Of a stretch of DNA of 64,000 bases, positions 45,997-53,897 are shown in pieces. The stretch is from Odiellus spinosus. Taxonomy: Eukaryota > Arthropoda > Arachnida > Opiliones > Phalangiidae. How positions within the stretch are numbered: position 1 is the first letter of the stretch; each line of letters opens with the position of its first letter. The position numbers and the translations under genes were made by a program. The notes below the pieces were generated by a model. The model had not been told where the DNA came from. It was given only the letters and a program-made list of their open reading frames with translations, and ran no database searches. The stretch spans positions 12,755,187 through 12,819,186 of the forward strand of contig OY987228.1 of NCBI GenBank assembly GCA_963920705.1, given 5' to 3'.

Positions 45997-46442
45997 GTAG
46001 CTAATCGGGCAGCTTTCACGAGCGTACAATTGTTTTCGTCTCGGTGAAACGTACAACTTTTAGGCGTTCCACAAATTATAGTTACTAGTCTCGGGCAACC
46101 AAAATCATCGGCGTTAGCGACTTCAGTCTTCAAAAACCTTGATAACACGATAGATTTTTCTAAGCCTTTGGTTATAAAAGTATTGGCTTTCTCTCGTATG
46201 ATTTTGGCAATTTCAGTCTGAGCTTCGAATGGATGATCTCCTTCGTCCCAGCGTAAGTCGCAACTGTTCCTCGTCAGCCATTGACATTGTCTTTTATCCT
46301 TAGACGATAAGTCCGTGAAAGGGAATGGCGCTTTAAAGATCCATACCTCGTGTTCGCCCGTCTCCTTCACGAATAGTGTTATTTCTTTCACGATCCATTG
46401 GCCTTGAACTCTGAAGAAGTTTGCTTCGATTATTCCGGTCAT
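45963..46442 (-). CDS. Polinton-conserved protein with WL...W..G..PF motif
   Basis: 159 aa. A beta-rich N-terminal part (VKEITLFVKE, VWIFKAPFPF) is followed by WLTRNSCDLRWDEGDHPF, a pattern I recognise from a common but uncharacterised arthropod transposon protein. A C-terminal part has Cys/His residues (CGTPKSCTFH). The order of short strands and acidic residues recalls RNase H-like folds, but catalytic residues cannot be assigned by eye. The start overlaps the ATPase stop by four bases (ATGA). Confidence 0.72.
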   Translation of the reverse strand: MTGIIEANFFRVQGQWIVKEITLFVKETGEHEVWIFKAPFPFTDLSSKDKRQCQWLTRNSCDLRWDEGDHPFEAQTEIAKIIREKANTFITKGLEKSIVLSRFLKTEVANADDFGCPRLVTIICGTPKSCTFHRDENNCTLVKAARLATWLRRREYTST

Positions 46443-47074
46443 TTTGGTAGAAAAATGGCGGCTTGTTCTCCTGGTAAAATCCCGGTCTTTAGTCTTCTAT
46501 CTTCCGGGGTCGTAGCTTTGAGGTCTACGAATAGATATCCGTAACTGATGGCTGTGGCTTGTCTGAACGCGTCCACAACGTATTTGCTGTTGACTGGAGA
46601 TATTTGTTTTGCCAAATGTAGAATCGCAGATTGGTCTCTCGGTGTTTTAAAGATTATCAGATAATGAGCGTTGAGATTCAAGGTTCGAATTTCCTTTCCT
46701 GGGTAGTAGAGGTTTTGCATTAAAATTAGTACTGACGTATTTCGATGATGGGATCCTCGAATAAATAAGTTGGTAACTTCCTTGTTATTGGCGATTTCGC
46801 ATAAAAGGTCGTCTAATATAACAAAGTTTCTAACGTTGGCGTTTAAAGTGCCTACATCCAATAGACCCTCGTGAAATTCCACGCTTGGGGTATGACTCGA
46901 TATGGAATTAAATAGTTTGTCTTGGTATTCAGTATAACACCATATTATCCGTTCGGGTGGGGGCGAAATTCTAATTTCCTTGTGCTCAATTAATTTCGCA
47001 ACAAAGACGCTTTTTCCACATCCTGTTACACCAGCCACCAGTCCGTTAAAAGGATGTTGCAGACTTAAATCCAT
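46439..47074 (-). CDS. ATP: FtsK/HerA-type packaging ATPase
   Basis: A 211-aa P-loop ATPase of the A32-like family that drives genome packaging into capsids in related viruses. Walker A is GVTGCGKS (15-22), Walker B is FVILDD (84-89), and a sensor-like polar motif (LILMQN, 116-121) follows. The length is normal for Polinton ATPases. It is the first gene of the leftward cluster, about 140 bp behind a TATA box. Confidence 0.93.
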   Translation of the reverse strand: MDLSLQHPFNGLVAGVTGCGKSVFVAKLIEHKEIRISPPPERIIWCYTEYQDKLFNSISSHTPSVEFHEGLLDVGTLNANVRNFVILDDLLCEIANNKEVTNLFIRGSHHRNTSVLILMQNLYYPGKEIRTLNLNAHYLIIFKTPRDQSAILHLAKQISPVNSKYVVDAFRQATAISYGYLFVDLKATTPEDRRLKTGILPGEQAAIFLPK

Positions 47075-47211
47075 ATCGATAAATGAGAGAATATTGGAGT
47101 ATCACTGAATATATATGACTTTAAGAGTTTTAAAAATACTAACCAGAAGAGTGCAGGTCTAGATGAGTATCGTGAAGATGTAAAATAGACTTATCTATAC
47201 GATGGAGCTAG

Positions 47212-47219
47212 CTTTTATA
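47212..47219 (-). promoter_or_regulatory. TATA box for the leftward gene cluster
   Basis: TATAAAAG read on the minus strand lies about 140 bp ahead of the ATPase start. The PolB gene has a TATA element (GGTATATAAGC) in the mirror position at the other end. Confidence 0.5.
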
Positions 47220-47244
47220 CCATAAAAATACGCGACCTTTGATA

Positions 47245-47266
47245 CAATGACGTGTTGGGTTTTCCC
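47245..47266 (-). repeat. subterminal repeat, right copy
   Basis: Inverted copy of the ACCCAACACGTCATTG word that occurs four times at 34796-35050. Confidence 0.7.
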
Positions 47267-47443
47267 ATATCACTCATATTTCATTTGTTTCATTTGCAGT
47301 ATTGGTTTTAATATTGGTTCGTACACGCATTTAATACGCATTCTAAACATACATAATTGACGAAATTCGTGGTTAACCCTATCTTCATATGGTATTTTGT
47401 AAATGGTAGAGATACCAAAGCTTACTGATTTTCCCATATCTTC

Positions 47444-47607
47444 GCGCCTTAAAATTTAAACTTTCAATCACGTGATAACATATAAAGATAAGAGCCGAGA
47501 ATACAGATAAGGATGGAAAATATTTTAAAAGTTGATAAGAGAAGATGGTGTAGTCTGCTAAAGCACCCACCTCACATGCATGAGGTTCAGGGTTCGAAAC
47601 CCGGATG

Positions 47608-47638
<31 letters not shown>

Positions 47639-47737
47639 GAAGAAAAATGGCGTCGAAAAATGGCACCATCGGGTACCATCGGGCACCATCGGCACCATCG
47701 GCTCCAAGTGGGGCAGAAATGGGGTTTATACCCTACT
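47444..47737 (-). repeat. Polinton right terminal inverted repeat
   Basis: Partner of 33967-34414, shorter (294 bp) because of an indel. The outermost ~110 bp is essentially identical; the tRNA-like segment and the inner block are diverged. Confidence 0.9.
47544..47607 (+). promoter_or_regulatory. tRNA-like segment / pol III promoter in right TIR
   Basis: An A-box-like TGGTGTAGTCTGC with a GGTG/CACC D-stem is followed by an anticodon-arm-like hairpin (ACCTCA/TGAGGT) and a B-box GGTTCGAAACC. It is followed by 28 A, then TTTT, which could end a pol III transcript of roughly 100 nt. It faces outward like its left counterpart. The T-arm stem is weaker here while the anticodon arm is better, so the two copies have decayed differently. 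Confidence 0.6.
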
Positions 47738-47757
47738 TGAATGGATTCTTGCTCATA

Positions 47758-49869
47758 GGTATTGCGACGGTAAAATAAAATTGAAAGGTTCAACAATAAG
47801 GTTTACTAACGGAAGGCCTTACTTTACGTAATCATAGGTTTCTGCTCAACTTAGAAAATTACAATTTACATATAATCGGTCTGTAGAAGAAAGAAACATT
47901 GTAACACTAATATATTACACTACTTTAGATTCTACAATGAGATCTGACAAGCGAGAAATTTAGAAACTAAACAAGAATATATTTTTGGGGTCGAAATTCG
48001 AATAAATTCCGAGTTGGCCCGAAAATCGGTCGACACCGCTGGGCCAAAGGTTCTGTAGTTTTCTCTCTAGATCTTTCTCTCTGGAAATCGATCGTCCTGA
48101 GAGAGGCTCGGGATCATTTCAAATTCGGATTTTTCCGCTCACACCAGTAATTAGAGTAACGATTTCTAATTAACTGATAACGGTGAAAGGTCGTTAATGA
48201 GGCGACTAGTCCCGAGGGGTATACGAACCAGCCCCTATTTATACATGCCGGTCAGAGAGTGCCGGCTCATTACCGAGCCGCGAGAGAAACCCAATCCTTC
48301 GAATATATATACCCCACCCACCAATTTCTACCAACCCCTACCCCCCACCAACCCAACCCTTGACATCGCCTACAAGCGCCTATCACGTAGTTTATGTAAA
48401 TAGCTATAACCCCACCCCCCACAACGCGCCCTAAATCGAAACCCAGAGGTCAACAAGAAAGATTTATATAGTTAAACATTTTCTCAAATATACATTACGG
48501 ATTTAAACCAAACGAGAAGTTTCAGAGTGTATAATTAATCGAATTTAATCAGGCTAATCGATCTAATAAAAAATCAATTTACCATGGAAGTATACGGTAA
48601 TGATTTTAAATCAAATTTAAACATGATTTAATCGACCAAGGTTGATAGGATGTACATTCAACCATGGGCGTGTTCTTTTTCGAGTAGGAAATGAGTAAAA
48701 CATGATTTTATTACAGTTGGATGATTAGTTAATGCGTATTTACAAGTTAATATTAAAAGACTTAAGCCTAATTAAAGGTCAACAACTAAGGCCATAGACT
48801 TAATTATGCTAAGGTATATTATTGTCATTAAATTTTGATTATACGCACTTTAATTAAAGCTTTTACAATTCGGCACAGCCTTTGTTTGTACGCTTAATTG
48901 CTACGTGAAACCCTAGAATGTTCGTACAATTCGCGTCTTACTTAAAATGAAATGAGAAAAAGACTTAGGACTAACTTAGAAATGAAAAATTACTTTCTTG
49001 TCTGTAAGTGGTACTTAAATTATAATTATAGTTTAATGAAATAACGATTTTAAATAGTATGTAGTACTTAAAAACTTTCAAGGGTAATGATAATTTGAAT
49101 TTTATTCGTATTTTCACTATTTGCGACGATACATCGTTAACGAAGCTAAAACTTGAGGGAAAGTCTAATGATTAGAGACGTTGGTAGGAATGGGGAAAAA
49201 AATAAAACAATTGTAGAAAAAAAAAAAAACGAAAAATATCTGTCGCAACGATATTTTTCGTCTGTTATGAAATATTTTTTATTTATTTATTCTAGTAGGG
49301 AGACAGTGAAAGGGAATCGGAACAAAATCGTGACTGAGGCCAATCGTATACACTTTTCGAGACAAGTGGAAATTTCCCAACCATTAGACCTATGTCTAGA
49401 GGGCCAACAATACTATACCACACCATCGAATAATCATTTCCCAATTCCCATAGTCTTTATAGTCCGTTCGCTATAGTCGTCAGTCTTTCGCGCAAGTTTT
49501 CCCTCCCCCAAAACCATTATTAGAATTGTCTACTCGCGAGGGGAAGAAAAGGACGAATTGACGGACTAGACTACGTAGTTCGTACCCACAGGTTGTTATT
49601 TTGTTGTATATTAACCCCGCACCTCGAATCTAATCATTCAAACTGAGGCGATGAGACGGACGGGATCTTAGCACCCGAGTCCATAGCTAGGCCTTGCCAG
49701 CGTCTAGAAAACGTCGGCCATCGTAGGGGCCCATTTCGCGCCAAATAAATCAGGTCAAATCGACACTGGAACCATAACTGTCACTACCCGGGCTCCGCCA
49801 GTTACATAAAGTTGAGATCCCCTCCCTATAACCTCCTCTATCTCGCGATAACCCGTACTGAAAGGTCAA
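47758..49869. other. non-coding, no gene recognised
   Basis: Frames at 48197-48403 and 49153-49476 lack recognisable domains. AT-rich with a C-rich patch at 48310-48430. Confidence 0.5.
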
Positions 49870-49887
49870 TGGTGCCGAAACCCGGGA
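49870..49887 (+). other. tRNA-Phe primer-binding-site match
   Basis: The same exact 18-mer as at 2978-2995, within 22 identical bases. The GC-richer stretch before it (49600-49868) ends in GTCAA and could be the remains of an LTR. No gag/pol follows, so the parent element is broken or solo. Confidence 0.5.
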
Positions 49888-50593
49888 AACTATTATTACC
49901 CTTTCGCGTTAGGTAAACGTTTCGAGTACTTGTCCGGCCTTTGGTTCGCGTTGTATCTTTCTGGAAGGGACGAAATGATCTTCCTCATATCCTATAAGCT
50001 TGGACTTTTTTCTCTCTCTCTCGGCCTCTCGTAGGCTCTCTCACTCGACATTACTGTCCCATCAAGCGAGGCATAGAAACCGATCTCATAAACGTTTTGA
50101 GGATTTAACGCGTATTTCTGGGTATGGACCAACCTCCTCTCGACTATATAGACCTAGATATCGTAAGATAAATCGGATGGGTTTTAAATCTAGAAAATCC
50201 CGTCGAAACGGTTTAAATCGGGGGAAAAAAAGGAGAATTATCATCAAATTTTATAGACTTTCACCTCTCCCTCGTCTACACTTCAACCTCCCCTATGGCT
50301 ATGATCCTTCGAGCCACTTTAAAATACGCGGTGCCAAGTTATATCCAGGTTTAATGCATAAGTCCATTTCTTTCAAAGATTTTTCAGATTTTGGCGATTT
50401 TTTTAGGAATTTTCGCCGCTCGCGCCATAGTAATTGTCGATTTGGGGAATGAAGTGTACCGCGCCCCTCAGGCCAATCTCTAACCGACGTATCGATCTTA
50501 TAATATTAATCCGACGGCTTTGATCAAAAAGATAGAAGCTAAAAAGATGATAAAGTATGATTTCAACTATAACCACCAGAAGAAAGAAAACAT
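49888..50593. other. non-coding; possible old LTR-element leader
   Basis: A 150-codon Arg/Ser-rich frame (50000-50452, non-ATG start) is not recognised and is not called. Confidence 0.4.
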
Positions 50594-51475
50594 TGTAACG
50601 TACTTAGCATCTAATTTCTCCTTGATTATTTACTTCTGTTAAATAGAAGAAACATTTCCAACGTTCTTATTTTGTCGAATTGTATTGTTATTGAACTGGC
50701 TGGCAAATACCACCTGGCTGGTCAAAAACCCACGCGGGGGGAAATCATTGAAAAATGATTGACAAGAAACATTTTGTCAGGACAAAAGGGAAAAACTGGT
50801 TTTCCAATAAGATCACGCGAGCAATCTCGCGCCCTCAAAAACTCTCGCTCTGAGGCTCGGACCAAAAAGGTCAGCCACGTGTTCTCGCGGATGCATGATG
50901 TTCATGTACGTGATAATTAAAAAGTATATAGTGGTCGCGAGCAATAACGAAAAAAGATGAATACGCGCCACGTGTAATTAATTATAAGTCCGGACTAGTT
51001 AAAAAGAACCTAAGTCCTAAATGAGGAACCGACTGCGAGTATCGGATGCTCACGTTGCAAATTACCCGGCGATTCGCGATCGAAACTCCTGGAGCCGGTA
51101 AGCCTCGCCACGAGGACCGCAACCATCTATCGTGCCATGATGATAAGAACTCCAAAATCTACAAGGGCCTCGTAACTCCACTTCAACCGCTAACCGCACT
51201 ACGCGTTAAAACCGTGAGTCGTAGATTAAGGGTATAATGACCAGCCAGTCAAATTAAGTGTTCGATTGTTTTAATTTGTTTTAATTTGTTTTAATTACTA
51301 GCATTAATTTTATTATTATCATTAAACCTTTTATTTATAACTTTAGTTCGAATTGTGTCATATTAATTAGTTACTAATGAGATAGCTTTCCAATTACTAT
51401 TATATTTATCCCCTAGACAACGTACCTATTATCTATTAACTTTATATTTAACTTAACTATGAAAGTCTCGTCTCA
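50594..51475 (+). repeat. 5' LTR (882 bp)
   Basis: It starts TGTAACGTAC and ends CTCGTCTCA three bases before the primer-binding site, giving the usual TG...CA ends. A TATATA promoter element lies at 50925-50930. Only the first 627 bp (to 51220) has a counterpart at 57761-58387. If the repeat is defined by that pairing alone, the LTR would be 627 bp, but it would then lack both a CA end and an adjacent primer site. Confidence 0.75.
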
Positions 51476-51478
51476 TTT

Positions 51479-51496
51479 TGGGGGTCCGTCCGGGAA
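51479..51496 (+). other. primer-binding site, tRNA-Pro type
   Basis: TGGGGGTCCGTCCGGGAA differs at about two positions from the complement of the 3' end of animal tRNA-Pro (TGGGGGCTCGTCCGGGAT). It lies three bases after the inferred LTR end. Confidence 0.7.
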
Positions 51497-51742
51497 CACT
51501 CTTCCAGAACTAAAGTAATCGAATCTAAATTATGAAATAATTAATGTCCCATTGCTCATTGTAGTTAGTTTTTAAGGTTACAAGTGTAACCAACTATTTT
51601 AAATGATAAGTTAACTGTAGAAACAAGTTTGCTCGCGATTAACTATTATACCTAGAATTTATGAGATTACGTATTTCCTTTGGGTAAGGGTACGGAGGTA
51701 AAATCAGCTTAATCGTAGAGTTAGTTTTTTTTTTATTAGTGT

Positions 51743-51930
51743 TGATATCCATAGTGATATCAGTTTTATAATTTTGAGGGTCAAAATTTATAATTTTTAT
51801 TAGAAGTTTTGATATCCATAGTGATATCAGTTTTATAATTTTGAGGGTCAAAATTTATAATTTTTATTAGAAGTTTTTGATATCCATAGTGATATCAAGT
51901 TTAAAATTTTGAGGATCAAAATTTAAGGTT
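51743..51930 (+). repeat. 67-68 bp tandem repeat in the gypsy leader
   Basis: Nearly three units, each with TGATATCCATAGTGATATCA and an inverted TTTTGAGGGTCAAAA hairpin. It lies between primer-binding site and gag. Confidence 0.9.
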
Positions 51931-51995
51931 TTTTTTTTGTTTTTTTTTGTGTGTATATTATTGCAATCTGTATTGTGGCCATTTTGGTTAGGCCT

Positions 51996-53897
51996 ATGCC
52001 TTTTAAGCCTGCGCACGACACGTGTTTTCCTAGTATTTCTCGACCTTTAAGTTGCGAAACCTGTTATAGAGATTTTAAAAATTTTGAGAGGAAAGAGCGA
52101 GTAGAGCGACGTAGCAGTCTCCCCCTTCTTCCCCCTCCTGTTAAACGTAGCGTTCATCTCAGGGCAGTAAAGAAAACCCCGAGACGTAAAATGGCGACCC
52201 ATACCGGTTTTCCCGCCACTAGTGGTAGCTCAAATGCGACGTCACCGGTTATCACACCCCCGTCCATTACTACCCCCCTCAGTATTGGTTTAAACCCTAG
52301 TTCTAATATTAGCACTCCCCCAAATACTACGGTAGCTCCTACCCCTTCGCAAACGTTAGTTTCCAATACTTTGGTAAACGTAACGAGTTCTCTAGCTTCC
52401 ACCATTCCTAGTGTAGTACCAGTGGGGATGCCTTTTAATAATAGCACAGTTTTAACACCACCCATTGCTAGTACAGCTACGGTTACTGATGTCATGGCTG
52501 CCATGCAACTTCAGATGCAAACTATGATGCAACAGATAGCCCTCTTAACCAGTCAATTAGCGGCATCGCAACAAGCTAGTCAAGTGCAGAGTCAGATTAA
52601 TGTAGTTTCTGCGCCTACTGTCCCCACAGTATCAAGCACCCCGGCTTATGTTAGCGCTCCTACTACACTGCCAACTAACATTGTCACACAGAGTAATGCT
52701 CTCCCAGTCTCTAGCACCCCAGCGATAGTGTCGACCCCTAGTAGTCTCCCTGTTAATGGTATTACAGTTAATAACGCTACTCCAGTATATAGCCCTACAA
52801 TGGTTACTCACTCTCCTACATTGGCACCTCTTTTATCTCACAGTATACCTAACGTTAGTGTGACGTCAGCGAATCCTAGTATTCTGCAACCTCAAGTACC
52901 CAATGCTAATTTAGTTATTTCATCAGCTCAAAGTAGCCCTAGTATTCAAGCTAGTCAAGGAGCGCATAGTACAGTAGGTTATATTCAAACCCCCGACCCT
53001 TCTATTTTAGGTCAAAACCCCAATCCTAGTAGCGCGTCCCAGCAGTACCGCACCCACGCCGGACTTCCAAATTCTTGGGTCCCCGCAGTTTCACCCCCTA
53101 GTTTTTCTGGTACCACAACCAGTTTAGGCGTTAAAGATTTTCTTACTAAGGCCCGCCAAATTCTAGTTAGTCGGGATTGTCCAGAAAATATATTTACGAA
53201 ACACTGGGTGCCCAATATGTTAACGGGCTCCGCGTTTGAATGGTTCGAAACTCAGCCCCCTTTTGAAAGTTTCTCCGATTTTTCCGTAGCCCTTAAGGCT
53301 GAGTTCCAACAGGATACAGACGATGATTTTATATTTGAACAAATTGATAGACGTTCTCAGAAGTCCAATGAGAATCCCGCCACTTATGGCGAAGCAGTTT
53401 TAGCTTTGATGAGAAAATTATCAGAACCTTTGTCTGATCGAGACCAAGTACGCTTGATCCGTCGAAATTTAGATCCGGAAATTAAAAAACTATTGGCGAC
53501 GAAGTCTTATACTCGTGCCCGAGAATTAATTGCAGACGCTGTTAAAGTAGCCCACGCGTCACATGACCCTAGGCTCAGTTCGTCTTCCGACCCTACCAAC
53601 AGTAATGCTTCCCGCCCTAAAAAGCCCGATGTAATTTGCATGAATTGCGGCCAGCGAGGCCATTACCAGTTTCACTGTAAGGAACCCGTTAAAAATAGTT
53701 CTAATTTCCGCAACAATTCTTCTGCCACCCCCACCCCACGATCTTTAAACCCTCAGGCGAAGCCCTTTGTCCCTGTATGCCATGGATGTGGTGAGAGTGG
53801 CCACATTAGGCCGAAATGTCCCAAGAATAAACGTCACAACCAGGGAAACTCCACCCCCGGAAGGAACGGCACGGGCGGTCCAACCGGAACAAGATAA
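51996..53897 (+). CDS. gag: Gag polyprotein
   Basis: 633 aa from the first ATG of the frame; a second ATG at 52191 (MATHTGFPATSG) is an alternative. The N-terminal half is Ser/Thr/Pro-rich and low in complexity. A retrotransposon capsid domain follows (around FLTKARQILVSRDCP ... GSAFEWFETQPPF ... YGEAVLALMRKL). Two CCHC zinc knuckles end the protein (C548-x2-C551-x4-H556-x4-C561 and C595-x2-C598-x4-H603-x4-C608). Gag forms the particle and binds RNA. The stop at 53895 lies past a slippery heptamer from which pol is reached. Confidence 0.94.
   Translation: MPFKPAHDTCFPSISRPLSCETCYRDFKNFERKERVERRSSLPLLPPPVKRSVHLRAVKKTPRRKMATHTGFPATSGSSNATSPVITPPSITTPLSIGLNPSSNISTPPNTTVAPTPSQTLVSNTLVNVTSSLASTIPSVVPVGMPFNNSTVLTPPIASTATVTDVMAAMQLQMQTMMQQIALLTSQLAASQQASQVQSQINVVSAPTVPTVSSTPAYVSAPTTLPTNIVTQSNALPVSSTPAIVSTPSSLPVNGITVNNATPVYSPTMVTHSPTLAPLLSHSIPNVSVTSANPSILQPQVPNANLVISSAQSSPSIQASQGAHSTVGYIQTPDPSILGQNPNPSSASQQYRTHAGLPNSWVPAVSPPSFSGTTTSLGVKDFLTKARQILVSRDCPENIFTKHWVPNMLTGSAFEWFETQPPFESFSDFSVALKAEFQQDTDDDFIFEQIDRRSQKSNENPATYGEAVLALMRKLSEPLSDRDQVRLIRRNLDPEIKKLLATKSYTRARELIADAVKVAHASHDPRLSSSSDPTNSNASRPKKPDVICMNCGQRGHYQFHCKEPVKNSSNFRNNSSATPTPRSLNPQAKPFVPVCHGCGESGHIRPKCPKNKRHNQGNSTPGRNGTGGPTGTR
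53843..53849 (+). promoter_or_regulatory. -1 ribosomal frameshift site (GGGAAAC)
   Basis: The gag frame reads CAG GGA AAC, so G GGA AAC fits the X XXY YYZ rule exactly. The pol frame is open from 53831 onward and lies in -1. A GC-rich stretch downstream (CCGG at about 53857 and again about 30 bp later) could form the stimulatory structure; that is inference. The same heptamer is used by some retroviruses. Confidence 0.8.

Larger units (their letters stand above)
47075..47443. other. Polinton right subterminal region
   Basis: It contains the promoter of the leftward cluster, one inverted copy of the subterminal repeat (47245-47266) and a duplicated TTTTCCCATATC word (47260 and 47430 regions). 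No gene is seen. Confidence 0.5.
33967..47737. mobile_element. Polinton/Maverick DNA transposon, 13.77 kb
   Basis: The element starts AGTAGGGTATAAACCCC and ends with the inverted complement. It is flanked by TGAATG at 33961-33966 and 47738-47743. AG...CT ends and a 6-bp duplication are hallmarks of Polintons. It encodes PolB on the plus strand and, on the minus strand, ATPase, integrase, two capsid proteins, a protease and five accessory proteins. All frames except the minor capsid gene are open, and the termini match almost perfectly for the last ~110 bp, so the insertion is recent. In the family, such elements replicate by protein-primed synthesis and integrate with a retroviral-type integrase; virion formation is predicted, not shown. 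Confidence 0.97.
33691..47752. mobile_element. ~285-bp MITE split by the Polinton
   Basis: The left end GCAAGAATTCATTCAGG and right end (inverted) GCAAGAATCCATTCAGG form a 23-bp terminal repeat with one mismatch. They are flanked by TCATA at 33686-33690 and 47753-47757. Removing the Polinton and one copy of its TGAATG duplication leaves about 285 bp. An inner inverted pair (33711-33748 versus 33883-33921, sharing CATCCTCCCAAACTTTGTA) shows the MITE is largely palindromic with a ~34-bp indel. The Polinton therefore landed within the right terminal repeat of this older element. Confidence 0.75.

Noticed and set aside
45997-46056. Upstream extension of the 112-aa Polinton protein
   Set aside because: The extra residues overlap the preceding gene more deeply and do not fit the usual start of the family.
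50000-50452. 150-codon Arg/Ser-rich frame
   Set aside because: Non-ATG start, no homology recognised, lies in a likely retroelement leader relic.
50594-51220. 627-bp LTR with a CAT/CATT target duplication
   Set aside because: It would lack a CA terminus and have no primer-binding site next to it, whereas a tRNA-Pro-like site with a CA end occurs 255 bp further. Kept only as an alternative.
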